From Calliopsis andreniformis (lineage: Eukaryota > Arthropoda > Insecta > Hymenoptera > Andrenidae): a stretch of DNA of 64,000 nucleotides. The notes under the pieces were generated by a model that saw only the letters and a program-made list of their open reading frames with translations, did no database searches and had not been told where the DNA came from. The DNA lies in NCBI RefSeq assembly GCF_051401765.1, contig NW_027480505.1, positions 930,001 to 994,000 of the forward strand, written 5' to 3'. The position numbers were made by a program, and so were the translations under genes. Shown here piece after piece: positions 49,817 through 63,170 of the stretch. The number at the start of each line of letters is the position of its first letter. The first letter of the stretch is position 1.

Positions 49817-51224
49817 TGCAACCAGTGTGAAAGTAATGGTCATTTCTACGTTCCGAGCAACCTAGGCGTCACTCTAGGGAGTTGCTCCTCCATATCGAAT
49901 AGCTAGGGACTTATAATTCATCGCTAAAAGCATAAAATACAATTAAAATACAACAGTTTTTCCATCGTATAACAGGAATAATTGCAACTAGTGTGTAAGT
50001 AATGGTCATTTCTACGTTCCGAGCAACCTATGCGTCACTCTAGGGCGCTGCTCCACCAGACCGAATAGCTAGGGACTTAGAATTCAACGCCATAAGAATA
50101 AAACACAATATAAGTACAACAGCTTTTCCATCGTATAAAATGAATAATTGCAACCAGTGTGAAAGTTATGGTCATTTCTACATTCCGAGCAACCTAGGCT
50201 TCACTCTAGGGCGCTGCTCCACCTGATCGAATAGTTAGCGCCTTAGAAGTCAACGCCAGAAGCTTAAAATACAATAAAGATGCAGCAGTTTTACCACCGT
50301 ATAGCAGGAATAATTTGCAACCAGTGTGATAGTAGTGGTCATTTCTACGTACCGGGCAACCTAGGTTTCACTCCAGGGCGTTGCTCCACCAGATCGAATA
50401 GCTACGGCCTAATAAGTCACCGCCAGAAGCATAATATACGATAAAGATGCAACAGCTTTTCCATCGTATAAAACGAATAATTGCAACCAGTGTGAAAGTT
50501 ATGGTCATTTCTACATTCCGAGCAACCTAGGCCTCACTCGAGGGCGTGGCTCCACCTGATCGAATAGTTAGGGCCTTAGAAGTCAACGCCAGAAGCATAA
50601 AATACAATAAAGATGCAACAGTTTTTCCATCGTATAGCAGGAATAATTTGCAACAAGTGTGATAGTAGTGGTCATTTCTACGTACAGGGCAACCTAGGTT
50701 TCACTCCAGGGCGTTGCTCCACCAGATCGAATAGTTACGGCCTAAGAAGTCAACGCCAGAAGCATAAAATACGATAAAGATGCAACAGTTTTTCCATCGT
50801 ATAAAACGAATAATTGCAACCAGTGTGAAAGTTATGGTCATTTCTACATTCCGAGCAACCTGGGCTTCACTCTAGGGCGTTGCTCCACCAGATCGAATAG
50901 TTAGGTCCTTAGAAGTCAACGCCAGAAGTATAAAATACGATATAAATACAACAGCTTTTCCATCGTATAAAAGGAATAATTGCAAACAGTGTGAAAGTAA
51001 TGGTCATTTCCAGATTCCGAGCAACCTAGGCTTCACTCTAGGGCGTTACTCCACCAGATCGAATAGTTAGGTCCTTAAAAGTCAACGCCAGAAGTATAAA
51101 ATACGATATAAATACAACAGCATTTCCATCGTATAAAACGAATAATAGCAACCAGTGTGAAAGTTATGGTCATTTCTACGTTCCGGGCAACCTAGGCTTC
51201 ACTCTAGGGCGTTGCTCCACCAGA
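49817..51224 (+). repeat. Diverged monomers related to 4.1 and 8.8-9.1 kb
   Basis: About 8.5 monomers. Those near 50300 and 50640 have the extended core AATAATTTGCAAC and GTGATAGTAGTGG, as at 8815. The following monomers with CATTCCGAGCAACC and TAGGTCCTTA resemble 4150-4490 and 8960-9090. No long HOR is seen. Confidence 0.75.
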
Positions 51225-53216
51225 TCAAACAGTTAGGGCCTAAGAAGGCAACGCCCGAAGCATAAAATAATATATAAATAGAACAGTTTTTCCATCGTAT
51301 ACAACGAATAATTGCTACCAGTGTGAAAGTTATGGTCATTTCTACGTTCCGGGCAGCCCAGGCTTCACTCTAGGGCGTTGCTCCACCAGATGGAATGGTT
51401 AGGGCCTTAGAAGTCAACGCCAGAAGCATAAAACACAATAAAGATGCAACAGTTTTTCCATCGTATAACAGGAATAATTGCAACCAGTGTGAAGGGAATG
51501 GTATGTTCTACGTTCCGGGCAACCTATGCTTCACTCTAGGGCGGTGCTCTACCAGATTAAATAGTTAGGTCCTAAGAAGTCAACGCCAGATGCATAAAAC
51601 ACAATATAAATACAACAGCTTTTCCATCGTATATAATGTATATTTGCAGACAGTGTGAAAGTAATGGTCATTTCCGTGTTCCGGGCAACCTAGGCTTCAC
51701 CCTAGGGCGTTGTTCCACCAGATCGAATAGTTAGGGCCTAAGAAGTCAACGCCAGAAGAATAAAATACAATGTAAGTACAACAGTTTTTCCGTCGTATAA
51801 AGTGAATAATTGCAAACATTGTGAAAGTAATTGTCATTTCTACGTTCCGGGCAACCTAGGAGTCACTCTAGGGCGTTGCTCCACCAGATCGACTAGTTAG
51901 GTCCTTAGAAGTCAACGCCAGAAGCATAAAATACGATATAAATACAACAGTTTGTCCAACGTAGAACAGGAATATTTGCAACAAGTGCGAAAGTTATGGT
52001 CATTTCTGCGTTCCGGGCAACCTAGGCTTCACTCTAGGGCGCTGCTCCTCCAGATCAAACAGTTAGGGCCCTAGACGCCAACGCCCGAAGCATTAAATAC
52101 AAAATAAATAGAACAGTTTTTCCATTGTATAAAACAAATAATTGCTACCAGTGTAAAAGTTATGGTCATTTCTACGTTCCGGGCAACCTAGGCTTCACCC
52201 TGGCGCGTTGCTCCAACAGATTGAATAGTTTGGGCCTTAGAAGGCAATGCCCGAAGCATAAAATGCAATAAAAATACAACAGTTTTTCCATCGTCTAATA
52301 GGATTAATTGCAACCAGTTTGAAAGTGATGGTCATTTCTACGTTCCGGGCAACCTAGGCTTCACTCTAGGGCGTTGCTCCACTAGATCGAAAAGCTAGGG
52401 CCTTAGAAGTCAACGCCAGAAGCATAAAATACAATATAAATACAACAGTTTTTCCATCGTATAAAACGAATAATTGCAACCAGTATGAAACTAATGGTCA
52501 TTTCTACTTTCCGAGCAGCCTAGGCTTCACCCTAGGGCGATGCTCCAACAGATTGAATAGTTAGGGCCTTAGAAGTCAACGCCCGAAGCATAAAATGCAA
52601 TAAAAATACAACAGTGTTTCCATCATATAACAGGAATAATTGCAACCAGTTTGAAAGTGATGGCCAATTCTACGTTCCGGGCAACCTAGACTTCACTCTA
52701 GGGCGTTGCTCCACCAGATGGAATAGTTAGGGCCTTAGAAGTCGACGCCAGATGCATAAAATACAATAAAGATGCAACAGTTTTTCCATCGTATAACAGG
52801 AATAATTGCAACCAGTTTGAACGTGAAGGTCATTTCTACGCTCCGGGCAACCTAGGCGTCACTCTAGGGCGTTGCTCCACCAGATCGAATAGATAGGGCC
52901 TTAGCAGTCAACGCCGGAAGCATAAAATACGATATAAATACAGCAGCTTTTCCATCGTATAAACCGAATAATTGCAACCAGCGTGATAGTTATGCTCATT
53001 TCTACTTACCGGGCAACCTAGGCATCAGCCTCGGGCGTTGCTCCAACAGATTGAATAGTTAGGGCCTTAAAAGTCAATGGCCGAAGCATAAAATGCAATA
53101 AAAATACAACAGTTTTCCCATCGTATAACAGGAGTAATTGCCACCAGTGTGAAAGTAATGGTCATTTCTACGTTCCGGGCAACCTATGCTTCACTCTAGG
53201 GCGGTGCTCTACCAGA
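51225..53216 (+). repeat. 12-mer tandem duplication, copy 1 (1992 bp)
   Basis: The private core GTATACAACGAATAATTGC recurs at 51301 and 53293, exactly 1992 bp (12 x 166) apart. The copies are nearly identical; I noticed few differences, for example GCGCTGCTCCTCC near 52041 against GCGTTGCTCCTCC in copy 2. The unit contains the signature dimer and rare monomers such as CATCGTCTAATAGGATTAATTG. Confidence 0.9.
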
Positions 53217-55208
53217 TCAAACAGTTAGGGCCTAAGAAGGCAACGCCCGAAGCATAAAATAATATATAAATAGAACAGTTTTTCCATCGTATACAACGAA
53301 TAATTGCTACCAGTGTGAAAGTTATGGTCATTTCTACGTTCCGGGCAGCCCAGGCTTCACTCTAGGGCGTTGCTCCACCAGATGGAATGGTTAGGGCCTT
53401 AGAAGTCAACGCCAGAAGCATAAAACACAATAAAGATGCAACAGTTTTTCCATCGTATAACAGGAATAATTGCAACCAGTGTGAAGGGAATGGTATGTTC
53501 TACGTTCCGGGCAACCTATGCTTCACTCTAGGGCGGTGCTCTACCAGATTAAATAGTTAGGTCCTAAGAAGTCAACGCCAGATGCATAAAACACAATATA
53601 AATACAACAGCTTTTCCATCGTATATAATGTATATTTGCAGACAGTGTGAAAGTAATGGTCATTTCCGTGTTCCGGGCAACCTAGGCTTCACCCTAGGGC
53701 GTTGTTCCACCAGATCGAATAGTTAGGGCCTAAGAAGTCAACGTCAGAAGAATAAAATACAATGTAAGTACAACAGTTTTTCCGTCGTATAAAGTGAATA
53801 ATTGCAAACATTGTGAAAGTAATTGTCATTTCTACGTTCCGGGCAACCTAGGAGTCACTCTAGGGCGTTGCTCCACCAGATCGACTAGTTAGGTCCTTAG
53901 AAGTCAACGCCAGAAGCATAAAATACGATATAAATACAACAGTTTGTCCAACGTAGAACAGGAATATTTGCAACAAGTGCGAAAGTTATGGTCATTTCTG
54001 CGTTCCGGGCAACCTAGGCTTCACTCTAGGGCGTTGCTCCTCCAGATCAAACAGTTAGGGCCCTAGACGCCAACGCCCGAAGCATTAAATACAAAATAAA
54101 TAGAACAGTTTTTCCATTGTATAAAACAAATAATTGCTACCAGTGTAAAAGTTATGGTCATTTCTACGTTCCGGGCAACCTAGGCTTCACCCTGGCGCGT
54201 TGCTCCAACAGATTGAATAGTTTGGGCCTTAGAAGGCAATGCCCGAAGCATAAAATGCAATAAAAATACAACAGTTTTTCCATCGTCTAATAGGATTAAT
54301 TGCAACCAGTTTGAAAGTGATGGTCATTTCTACGTTCCGGGCAACCTAGGCTTCACTCTAGGGCGTTGCTCCACTAGATCGAAAAGCTAGGGCCTTAGAA
54401 GTCAACGCCAGAAGCATAAAATACAATATAAATACAACAGTTTTTCCATCGTATAAAACGAATAATTGCAACCAGTATGAAACTAATGGTCATTTCTACT
54501 TTCCGAGCAGCCTAGGCTTCACCCTAGGGCGATGCTCCAACAGATTGAATAGTTAGGGCCTTAGAAGTCAACGCCCGAAGCATAAAATGCAATAAAAATA
54601 CAACAGTGTTTCCATCATATAACAGGAATAATTGCAACCAGTTTGAAAGTGATGGCCAATTCTACGTTCCGGGCAACCTAGACTTCACTCTAGGGCGTTG
54701 CTCCACCAGATGGAATAGTTAGGGCCTTAGAAGTCGACGCCAGATGCATAAAATACAATAAAGATGCAACAGTTTTTCCATCGTATAACAGGAATAATTG
54801 CAACCAGTTTGAAAGTGAAGGTCATTTCTACGCTCCGGGCAACCTAGGCGTCACTCTAGGGCGTTGCTCCACCAGATCGAATAGATAGGGCCTTAGCAGT
54901 CAACGCCGGAAGCATAAAATACGATATAAATACAGCAGCTTTTCCATCGTATAAACCGAATAATTGCAACCAGCGTGATAGTTATGCTCATTTCTACTTA
55001 CCGGGCAACCTAGGCATCAGCCTCGGGCGTTGCTCCAACAGATTGAATAGTTAGGGCCTTAAAAGTCAATGGCCGAAGCATAAAATGCAATAAAAATACA
55101 ACAGTTTTCCCATCGTATAACAGGAGTAATTGCCACCAGTGTGAAAGTAATGGTCATTTCTACGTTCCGGGCAACCTATGCTTCACTCTAGGGCGGTGCT
55201 CTACCAGA
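53217..55208 (+). repeat. 12-mer tandem duplication, copy 2
   Basis: Second 1992-bp unit, joined to the first inside TCTACCAGATC: the shared left part GCGGTGCTCTACCAGAT continues as CAAACAG in copy 1 and TAAATAG in copy 2. Its last ~470 bp (from 54735) begin a further 11-mer duplication into 56560-57984. Confidence 0.9.
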
Positions 55209-56559
55209 TTAAATAGTTAGGGCCTAAGAAGTCAACGCCAGATGCATAAAACACAATATAAATACAACAGCTTTTCCATCGTATATAATGTATATTTGCA
55301 AACAGTGTGAAAGTATTGGTCATTCCCATGTTCCGGGCAACCTAGGCTTCACCCTAGGGCGTTGTTCCACCAGATCGAATAGTTAGGGCCTAAGAAGTCA
55401 ACGCCAGAAGAATAAAATACAATATATGTACAACAGTTTTTCCATCGTATAAAGTGAATAATTGCAAACATTGTGAAAGTAATGGTCATTTCTACGTTCC
55501 GGGCAACCTAGGCGTCACTCTAGGGCGTTGTTCCACCAGAACAAACAGTTAGGGCCTTAGAAGTCAACGCCCGAAGCATAAAACACAAAATAAATAGAAC
55601 GGTTTTTCCACTGTATAAAACGAATAATTGCTACCAGTGTAAAAGTTATGGTCATTTCTACTTTCCGGGCAACCTAGGCTTCACCCTAGGGCGTTGTTCC
55701 ACCAGATCGAATAGTTAGGGCCTAAGAAGTGAACGCCAGAAGCATAAAGTAAAATATAAATACAACAGTTTTTCCATCGTATAAAACGAATAATTGCAAC
55801 CAGTATGAAACTTATGGTCATTTCTACGTTCCGGGCAACCTAGGCTTCACTGTATGGCGTTCTTCCACCACATCGAATAGCTACGGCCTCAGAAGTCAAC
55901 GCCTGAAGTATAAAATACAATAAAAATACAACTGTCTTTCCATCCTATAACAGGAATAATTGCAACCCGTGTGAAAGTGATGGTCATTTCTACGTTCCAA
56001 GCAACCCAGGCTTCACCCTTGGGCGTTGTTCCACAAGATCGAATAGTTAGGGCCTAAGAAGGCAACGCCCGAAGCATAAATTAATATATAAATAGAACAG
56101 TTTTTCCATCGTATAAAACGAATAATTGCTACCAGTGTGAAAGTTTGGTCATTTCTACGTTCCGGGCAACCTAGGCGTCACTCTAGGGCGTTGTTCCACC
56201 AGAACAAACAGTTAGGGCCTTAGAAGTCAACGCCCGAAGCATAAAACACAAAATAAATAGAACGGTTTTTCCACTGTATAAAACGAATAATTGCTACCAG
56301 TGTAAAAGTTATGGTCATTTCTACTTTCCGGGCAACCTAGGCTTCACCCTAGGGCGTTGTTCCACCAGATCGAATAGTTAGGGCCTAAGAAGTGAACGCC
56401 AGAAGCATAAAGTAAAATATAAATACAACAGTTTTTCCATCGTATACAACGAATAATTGCTACCAGTGTGAAAGTTATGGTCATTTCTACGTTCCGGGCA
56501 GCCCAGGCTTCACTCTAGGGCGTTGCTCCACCAGATGGAATGGTTAGGGCCTTAGAAGT
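55209..56559 (+). repeat. Patchwork segment with 4-mer duplication
   Basis: Bases 55501-55775 recur at 56164-56438 (offset 663 bp = 4 x 166 minus 1; the missing base is in a GAAAGTTTGGTC monomer near 56143). Bases 56439 to about 56559 then match the 53285-53406 type (GTATACAACG, GCAGCCCAGG, GATGGAATGG). At 56560 the sequence switches to a copy of 54735 onward. So at least three in-phase switches occur within 400 bp. Confidence 0.82.
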
Positions 56560-57984
56560 CAACGCCAGATGCATAAAATACAATAAAGATGCAACAGTTT
56601 TTCCATCGTATAACAGGAATAATTGCATCCAGTTTGAAAGTGAAGGTCATTTCTACGCTCCGGGCAACCTAGGCGTCACTCTAGGGCGTTGCTCCACCAG
56701 ATCGAATAGATAGGGCCTTAGCAGTCAACGCCGGAAGCATAAAATACGATATAAATACAGCAGCTTTTCCATCGTATAAAACGAATAATTGCAACCAGCG
56801 TGATAGTTATGCTCATTTCTACTTACCGGGCAACCTAGGCATCAGCCTAGGGCGTTGCTCCAACAGATTGAATAGTTAGGGCCTTAAAAGTCAATGGCCG
56901 AAGCATAAAATGCAATAAAAATACAACAGTTTTCCCATCGTATAACAGGAGTAATTGCCACCAGTGTGAAAGTAATGGTCATTTCTACGTTCCGGGCAAC
57001 CTATGCTTCACTCTAGGGCGGTGCTCTACCAGATTAAATAGTTAGGGCCTAAGAAGTCAACGCCAGATGCATAAAACACAATATAAATACAACAGCTTTT
57101 CCATCGTATATAATGTATATTTGCAAACAGTGTGAAAGTATTGGTCATTTCCATGTTCCGGGCAACCTAGGCTTCACCCTAGGGCGTTGTTCCACCAGAT
57201 CGAATAGTTAGGGCCTAAGAAGTCAACGCCAGAAGTATAAAATACAATATATGTACAACAGTTTTTCCATCGTATAAAGTGAATAATTGCAAACATTGTG
57301 AAAGTAATGGTCATTTCTACGTTCCGGGCAACCTAGGCGTCACTCTAGGGCGTTGTTCCACCAGAACAAACAGTTAGGGCCTTAGAAGTCAACGCCCGAA
57401 GCATAAAACACAAAATAAATAGAACGGTTTTTCCACTGTATAAAACGAATAATTGCTACCAGTGTAAAAGTTATGGTCATTTCTACTTTCCGGGCAACCT
57501 AGGCTTCACCCTAGGGCGTTGTTCCACCAGATCGAATAGTTAGGGCCTAAGAAGTGAACGCCAGAAGCATAAAGTAAAATATAAATACAACAGTTTTTCC
57601 ATCGTATAAAACGAATAATTGCAACCAGTATGAAACTTATGGTCATTTCTACGTTCCGGGCAACCTAGGCTTCACTGTATGGCGTTCTTCCACCACATCG
57701 AATAGCTACGGCCTCAGAAGTCAACGCCTGAAGTATAAAATACAATAAAAATACAACTGTCTTTCCATCCTATAACAGGAATAATTGCAACCCGTGTGAA
57801 AGTGATGGTCATTTCTACGTTCCGAGCAACCCAGGCTTCACCCTTGGGCGTTGTTCCACAAGATCGAATAGTTAGGGCCTAAGAAGGCAATGCCCGAAGC
57901 ATAAATTAATATATAAATAGAACAGTTTTTCCATCGTATAAAACGAATAATTGCTACCAGTGTGAAAGTTTGGTCATTTCTACG
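56560..57984 (+). repeat. 11-mer duplication of 54735-56159
   Basis: Offset is 1825 bp (11 x 166 minus 1); GATTAAATAG lies at 55207 and 57032, and the GTGAATAATTGC core at 55454 and 57279. Variants shared include GTTTTCCCATCG, GGAGTAATTGCCACC, CCAGAACAAACAG and AAAGTAAAATATAAAT. It diverges from its partner near 57984, where it continues as ACGTTCAGGGCAACCTACCC. Confidence 0.85.
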
Positions 57985-59649
57985 TTCAGGGCAACCTACC
58001 CTTCACCCTAGGGCGTTGCTCGACCAGATGGAATAGTTAGGGCCTTAGGAGTCAACGCCAGAAGCATAAAATGCAATAAAGATGCAAAACTTTTTCCATC
58101 GTATAACAGGAATAACTGCAAACAGTGTGAAAGTACTGGTCATTTCTACGTTCCGGGTAACATCGGTTTCACTCTAGGGCGTTGCTCCACCAGATCGAAT
58201 AGCTAGGGACTTAGAATTCAACGCCATAAGAATAAAATACAATATAAGCACAATAGTTTTTCCATCGTATAAAATGAATAGTTGCAACCAGTGTGAAACT
58301 TATGGTAATTCCTACATTCCGAGCAACCTATGCTTCACTCTAGGGCGATGCTCCACCTGATCGAGTAGTTAGGGCCTTAGAAGTCAACGCCAGAAGCATA
58401 AAATACAATAAAGATGCAACAGTTTTTCCATTGTATAAAACGAATAATTGTAAACCGTGTGAAAGTAATGGTCATTTCTACGTTCCAGGCAACCTAGGCT
58501 TCACTCTAGGTCGTTGTTCCACCAGATCGAATAGTTAAGGCCTAAGAAGTCAACGCCAGAAGCATAAAATACAATATAAATATAACAGTTTTTCCATCGT
58601 ATAAAACGAATAATAGCAACCAGTGTGAAAGTTATGGTCATTTCTACGTTCCGGGCGGCCCAGGCTTCACTCTAGGGCGTTGCTCCACCAGATGGAATGG
58701 TTAGGGCCTCAGAAGTCAACGCCAGAAGCATAAAACACAATAAAGATGCAACAGTTTTTCCATCGTATAACAGGAATAATTACAACCAGTGTGAAGGGAA
58801 TGGTATGTTCTACGTTCCGGGCAACCTATGCTTCACTCTAGGGCGGTGCTCTACCAGATTAAATAGTTAGGGCCTAAGAAGTCAACGCCAGATGCATAAA
58901 ACGCAATATAAATGCAACAGCTTTTCCATCGTATATAATGTATATTTGCAAACAGTGTGAAAGTAATGGTCATTTCCATGTTCCGGGCAACCTAGTCTTC
59001 ACTCTAGGGCGTTGTTCCACCAGATCGAATAGTTAGGGCCTAAGAAGTCAACGCCAGAAGAATAAAATACAATATAAGTACAAAAGTTATTCCATCGTAT
59101 AAAATGAATAATTGCAAACATTGTGAAAGTAATGTTCATTTCTACGTTCCGGGCAACCAGGGCGTCACTCTAGGGCGTTGCTCCACCACACCTAATAGCT
59201 ACGGCCTTAGAAGTCAACACCAGATGAATAAAATACAATAAAGATGCCACAGCTTTTCCATCGTATAAAACGAATAATTGCAACCAGTGTGAAAGTTATG
59301 GTCATTTCTACTTTCCGGGCAATCTAGGCTTCACCCTACGGCGTTGTTCCACAAGATCGAACAGTTAGGGCCTATGAAGTCAACGCCAGAAGCATAAAAT
59401 ACAATATAAATATAACAGTTTTTCTAGCGTATAAAACGAATGATAGCAACCAGTGTAAAAGTTATGGTCATTTCTACGTTCCGGGCAACCTAGGCGTCAC
59501 TCTAGGGCGTCGCTCCACCACACCTGATACCTACGGCCTTAGAAGTCAACCCCAGATGAATAAAATACAATAAAGGTGCCACAGCTTTTCCATCGTATAA
59601 AACGAATAATTGCAACCAGTGTGAAAGTTATGGTCATTTCTACTTTCCG
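57985..59649 (+). repeat. E-related 11-mer, copy 1 (1825-bp unit, from about 57825)
   Basis: CTACCCTTCACC lies at 57996 and 59821, 1825 bp apart. The same order of monomers (GAAAGTTTGGTC, CTACCC, GCAAAACTTTTTCC, AAGCACAATAG, AATTGTAAACCG) is found at 15.0-15.5 and 20.1-20.6 kb in the E blocks. Here the CACACCTAATAGC lineage is preceded by the signature dimer. Confidence 0.85.
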
Positions 59650-61474
59650 GGCAACCCAGGCTTCACCCAAGGGCGTTGTTCCACAAGATCGAATAGTTAG
59701 GGCCTAAGAAGGCAACGCCCGAAGCATAAATTAATATATAAATAGAACAGTTTTTCCATCGTATAAAACGAATAATTGCTACCAGTGTGAAAGTTTGGTC
59801 ATTTCTACGTTCAGGGCAACCTACCCTTCACCCTAGGGCGTTGCTCGACTAGATGGAATAGTTAGGGCCTTATGAGTCAACGCCAGAAGCATAAAATGCA
59901 ATAAAGATGCAAAACTTTTTCCACCGTATAACAGGAATAACTGCAAACAGTGTGAAAGTACTGGTCATTTCTACGTTCCGGGTAACATCGGTTTCACTCT
60001 AGGGCGTTGCTCCACCAGATCGAATAGCTAGGGACTTAGAATTCAACGCCATAAGAATAAAATACAATATAAGCACAATAGTTTTTCCATCGTATAAAAT
60101 GAATAGTTGCAACCAGTGTGAAACTTATGGTAATTTCTACATTCCGAGCAACCTATGCTTCACTCTAGGTTGATGCTCCACCTGATCGAGTAGTTAGGGC
60201 CTTAGAAGTCAACGCCAGAAGCGTAAAATACAATAAAGATGCAACAGTTTTTCCATTGTATAAAACGAATAATTGTAAACCGTGTGAAAGTAATGGTCAT
60301 TTCTACGTTCCAGGCAACCTAGGCTTCACTCTAGGTCGTTGTTCCACCAGATCGAATAGTTAAGGCCTAAGAAGTCAACGCCAGAAGCATAAAATACAAT
60401 ATAAATATAACAGTTTTTCCATCGTATAAAACGAATAATAGCAACCAGTGTGAAAGTTATGGTCATTTCTACGTTCCGGGCGGCCCAGGCTTCACTCTAG
60501 GGCGTTGCTCCACCAGATGGAATGGTTAGGGCCTTAGAAGTCAACGCCAGAAGCATAAAACACAATAAAGATGCAACAGTTTTTCCATCGTATAACAGGA
60601 GTAATTACAACCAGTGTGAAGGGAATGGTATGTTCTACGTTCCGGGCAACCTAAGCTTCACTCTAGGGCGGTGCTCTACCAGATTAAATAGTTAGGGCCT
60701 AAGAAGTCAACGCCAGATGCATAAAACGCAATATAAATGCAACAGCTTTTCCATCGTATATAATGTATATTTGCAAACAGTGTGAAAGTAATGGTCATTT
60801 CCATGTTCCGGGCAACCTAGTCTTCACTCTAGGGCGTTGTTCCGCCAGATCGAATAGTTAGGGCCTAAGAAGTCAACGCCAGAAGAATAAAATACAATAT
60901 AAGTACAAAAGTTATTCCATCGTATAAAATGAATAATTGCAAACATTGTGAAAGTAATGTTCATTTCTACGTTCCGGGCAACCAGGGCGTCACTCTAGGG
61001 CGTTGCTCCACCACACCTAATAGCTACGGCCTTAGAAGTCAACACCAGATGAATAAAATACAATAAAGATGCCACAGCTTTTCCATCGTATAAAACGAAT
61101 AATTGCAACCAGTGTGAAAGTTATGGTCATTTCTACTTTCCGGGCAACCTAGGCTTCACCCTACGGCGTTGTTCCACAAGATCGAACAGTTAGGGCCTAT
61201 GAAGTCAACGCCAGAAGCATAAAATACAATATAAATATAACAGTTTTTCTAGCGTATAAAACGAATGATAGCAACCAGTGTAAAAGTTATGGTCATTTCT
61301 ACGTTCCGGGCAACCTAGGCGTCACTCTAGGGCGTCGCTCCACCACACCTGATACCTACGGCCTTAGAAGTCAACCCCAGATGAATAAAATACAATAAAG
61401 GTGCCACAGCTTTTCCATCGTATAAAACGAATAATTGCAACCAGTGTGAAAGTTATGGTCATTTCTACTTTCCG
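59650..61474 (+). repeat. E-related 11-mer, copy 2 (1825-bp unit)
   Basis: Second 1825-bp unit, differing from the first only at scattered sites (for example CTCGACTAGATGG near 59846 and AACCTAAGCTTCAC near 60650). At its right end it passes into E-block sequence instead of repeating the CAAGATCG monomer. The switch is near 61485, at AAGGGCGTTGCTCCACCAGATCGTATAGC. Confidence 0.85.
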
Positions 61475-63170
61475 GGCAACCCAGGCTTCACCCAAGGGCG
61501 TTGCTCCACCAGATCGTATAGCTAGGGACTTAGAATTCAACGCCATAAGAATAAAATACAATATAAGTACAACAGTTTTTCCATCGTATAAAATGTATAA
61601 TTGCAACCAGTGTGAAAGTTATGGTCATTTCTACATTCCGAGAAACCTAGGCTTCACTCTAGGGCGTTGCTCCACCAGATCGAATAGTTAGGGCCTTAGA
61701 AGTCCACGCCAGAAGCATAAAATACGATAAAGATGCAAAAGTTTTTCCATCGTATAAAACGAATAATTGCAACCAGCGTGAAATTTATGGTCATTCCTAC
61801 ATTCCGAGCAACCTAGACTTCACTCTAGAGCGTTGCTCCACCAGATCGAATAGTTAGGTCCTTAGAAGTCAACGCCAGAAGCATAAAATACGATATAAAT
61901 ACAACAGTTTGTCCATCGTAGAACAGGAATATTTGCAACTAGTGCGAAAGTTACGGTCATTTCTGCGTTCCGGGCAACCTAGGCTTCACTCTAGGGCGTT
62001 GCTCCACCAGATTCAACAGTTAGGGCCTTAGAAGTCAAAGCCCGAAGCATAAAATACAAAATAAATGGAACCGTTTTTCCATTGTATAAAACGAATAATA
62101 GAAACCAGTGTGAAAGTTATGGTCATTTCTACTTTCCGGGCAGCCTAGGCTTCACCATAGGGCGCTGCTCCAACAGATTGAATAGTTAGGGCCTTAGAGC
62201 TCAATGCCCGAAGCATAAAATGCAATAAAAGTACAACAGTTCTTCCATCATATAACAGGAATAATTGCAACCAGTTTGAATGTGATAGTCATTTCTACGT
62301 TCCGGGCAACTTAGGCTTCACTCTAGGGCGTTGCTGCACCAGATCGAATAGCTAGGACCTTAGAAGTCAACGCCCGAAGCATAAAATACAAAATAAATGG
62401 AACATTTTTTCCATCGTATAAAACGAATAATTGCTACCAGTGTGAAAGTTATGGTCATTTCTACGTTCCGGGCAACCTAGGCTTCACCCTAGGGCGCTGC
62501 TCCAACAGGTTGATTAGTTAGGGCCTTAAAAGTCAAGGCCCGAAGCATAAAATGCAATAAAAGTACAACAGTTCTTCCATCATATAACAGGAATAATTGC
62601 AACCAGTTCGAAAGTAATGGTCATTTCCATGTTACGGGCAACCTAGGCTTCACTCTAGGGCGTTGCTCCACCAGATCGAATAGTTAGGGCCTTAGAAATC
62701 AACGCCAGAAGCATAAAATACAATAAAGATGCAACAGTTTTTCCATTGTATAAAACGAATAATTGCAAACAGTCTGAAAGTAATGGTCATTTCTACGTTC
62801 CAGGCAACCTAGGCTTCACTCTAGGGCGTTGTTCCACCAGATCGAATAGTTAGGGCCTAAGAAGTCACTGCCATAAGAATAAAATACAATATAAATATAA
62901 CATTTCTTCCATCATATAACAGGAATAATTGCAACCAGTGTGAAAGTAATGGTCATTTCCATGTTCCAGGCAACCTAGGCTTCACTCTAGGGCGTTGCTC
63001 CATCAGATCGAATAGTTAGGGCCTTAGAAATCAACGCCAGAAGCATAAAATACAATAAAGATGCAACAGTTTTTCCATCGTATAAAACGAATAATTGCTA
63101 CCAGTGTAAAAGTTATGGTCATTTCTACGTTCCGGGCAACCTAGGCTTCACTCTAGGGCGTTGCTCCACC
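61475..63170 (+). repeat. Block E, partial third copy
   Basis: Matches 16015-17340 (E1) and 21140-22640 (E2) in order. It keeps the monomer deleted from E2 (about 61690-61860) and the dimer deleted from E1 (from about 62270). Together with 60780-61474, which also matches E, the copy covers about 2.4 kb. The offset from E2 is 40337 bp, later 40503 bp, a whole-monomer change. The open stretches near 61364-61691 are the same non-coding ones seen in E1 and E2. Confidence 0.85.
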
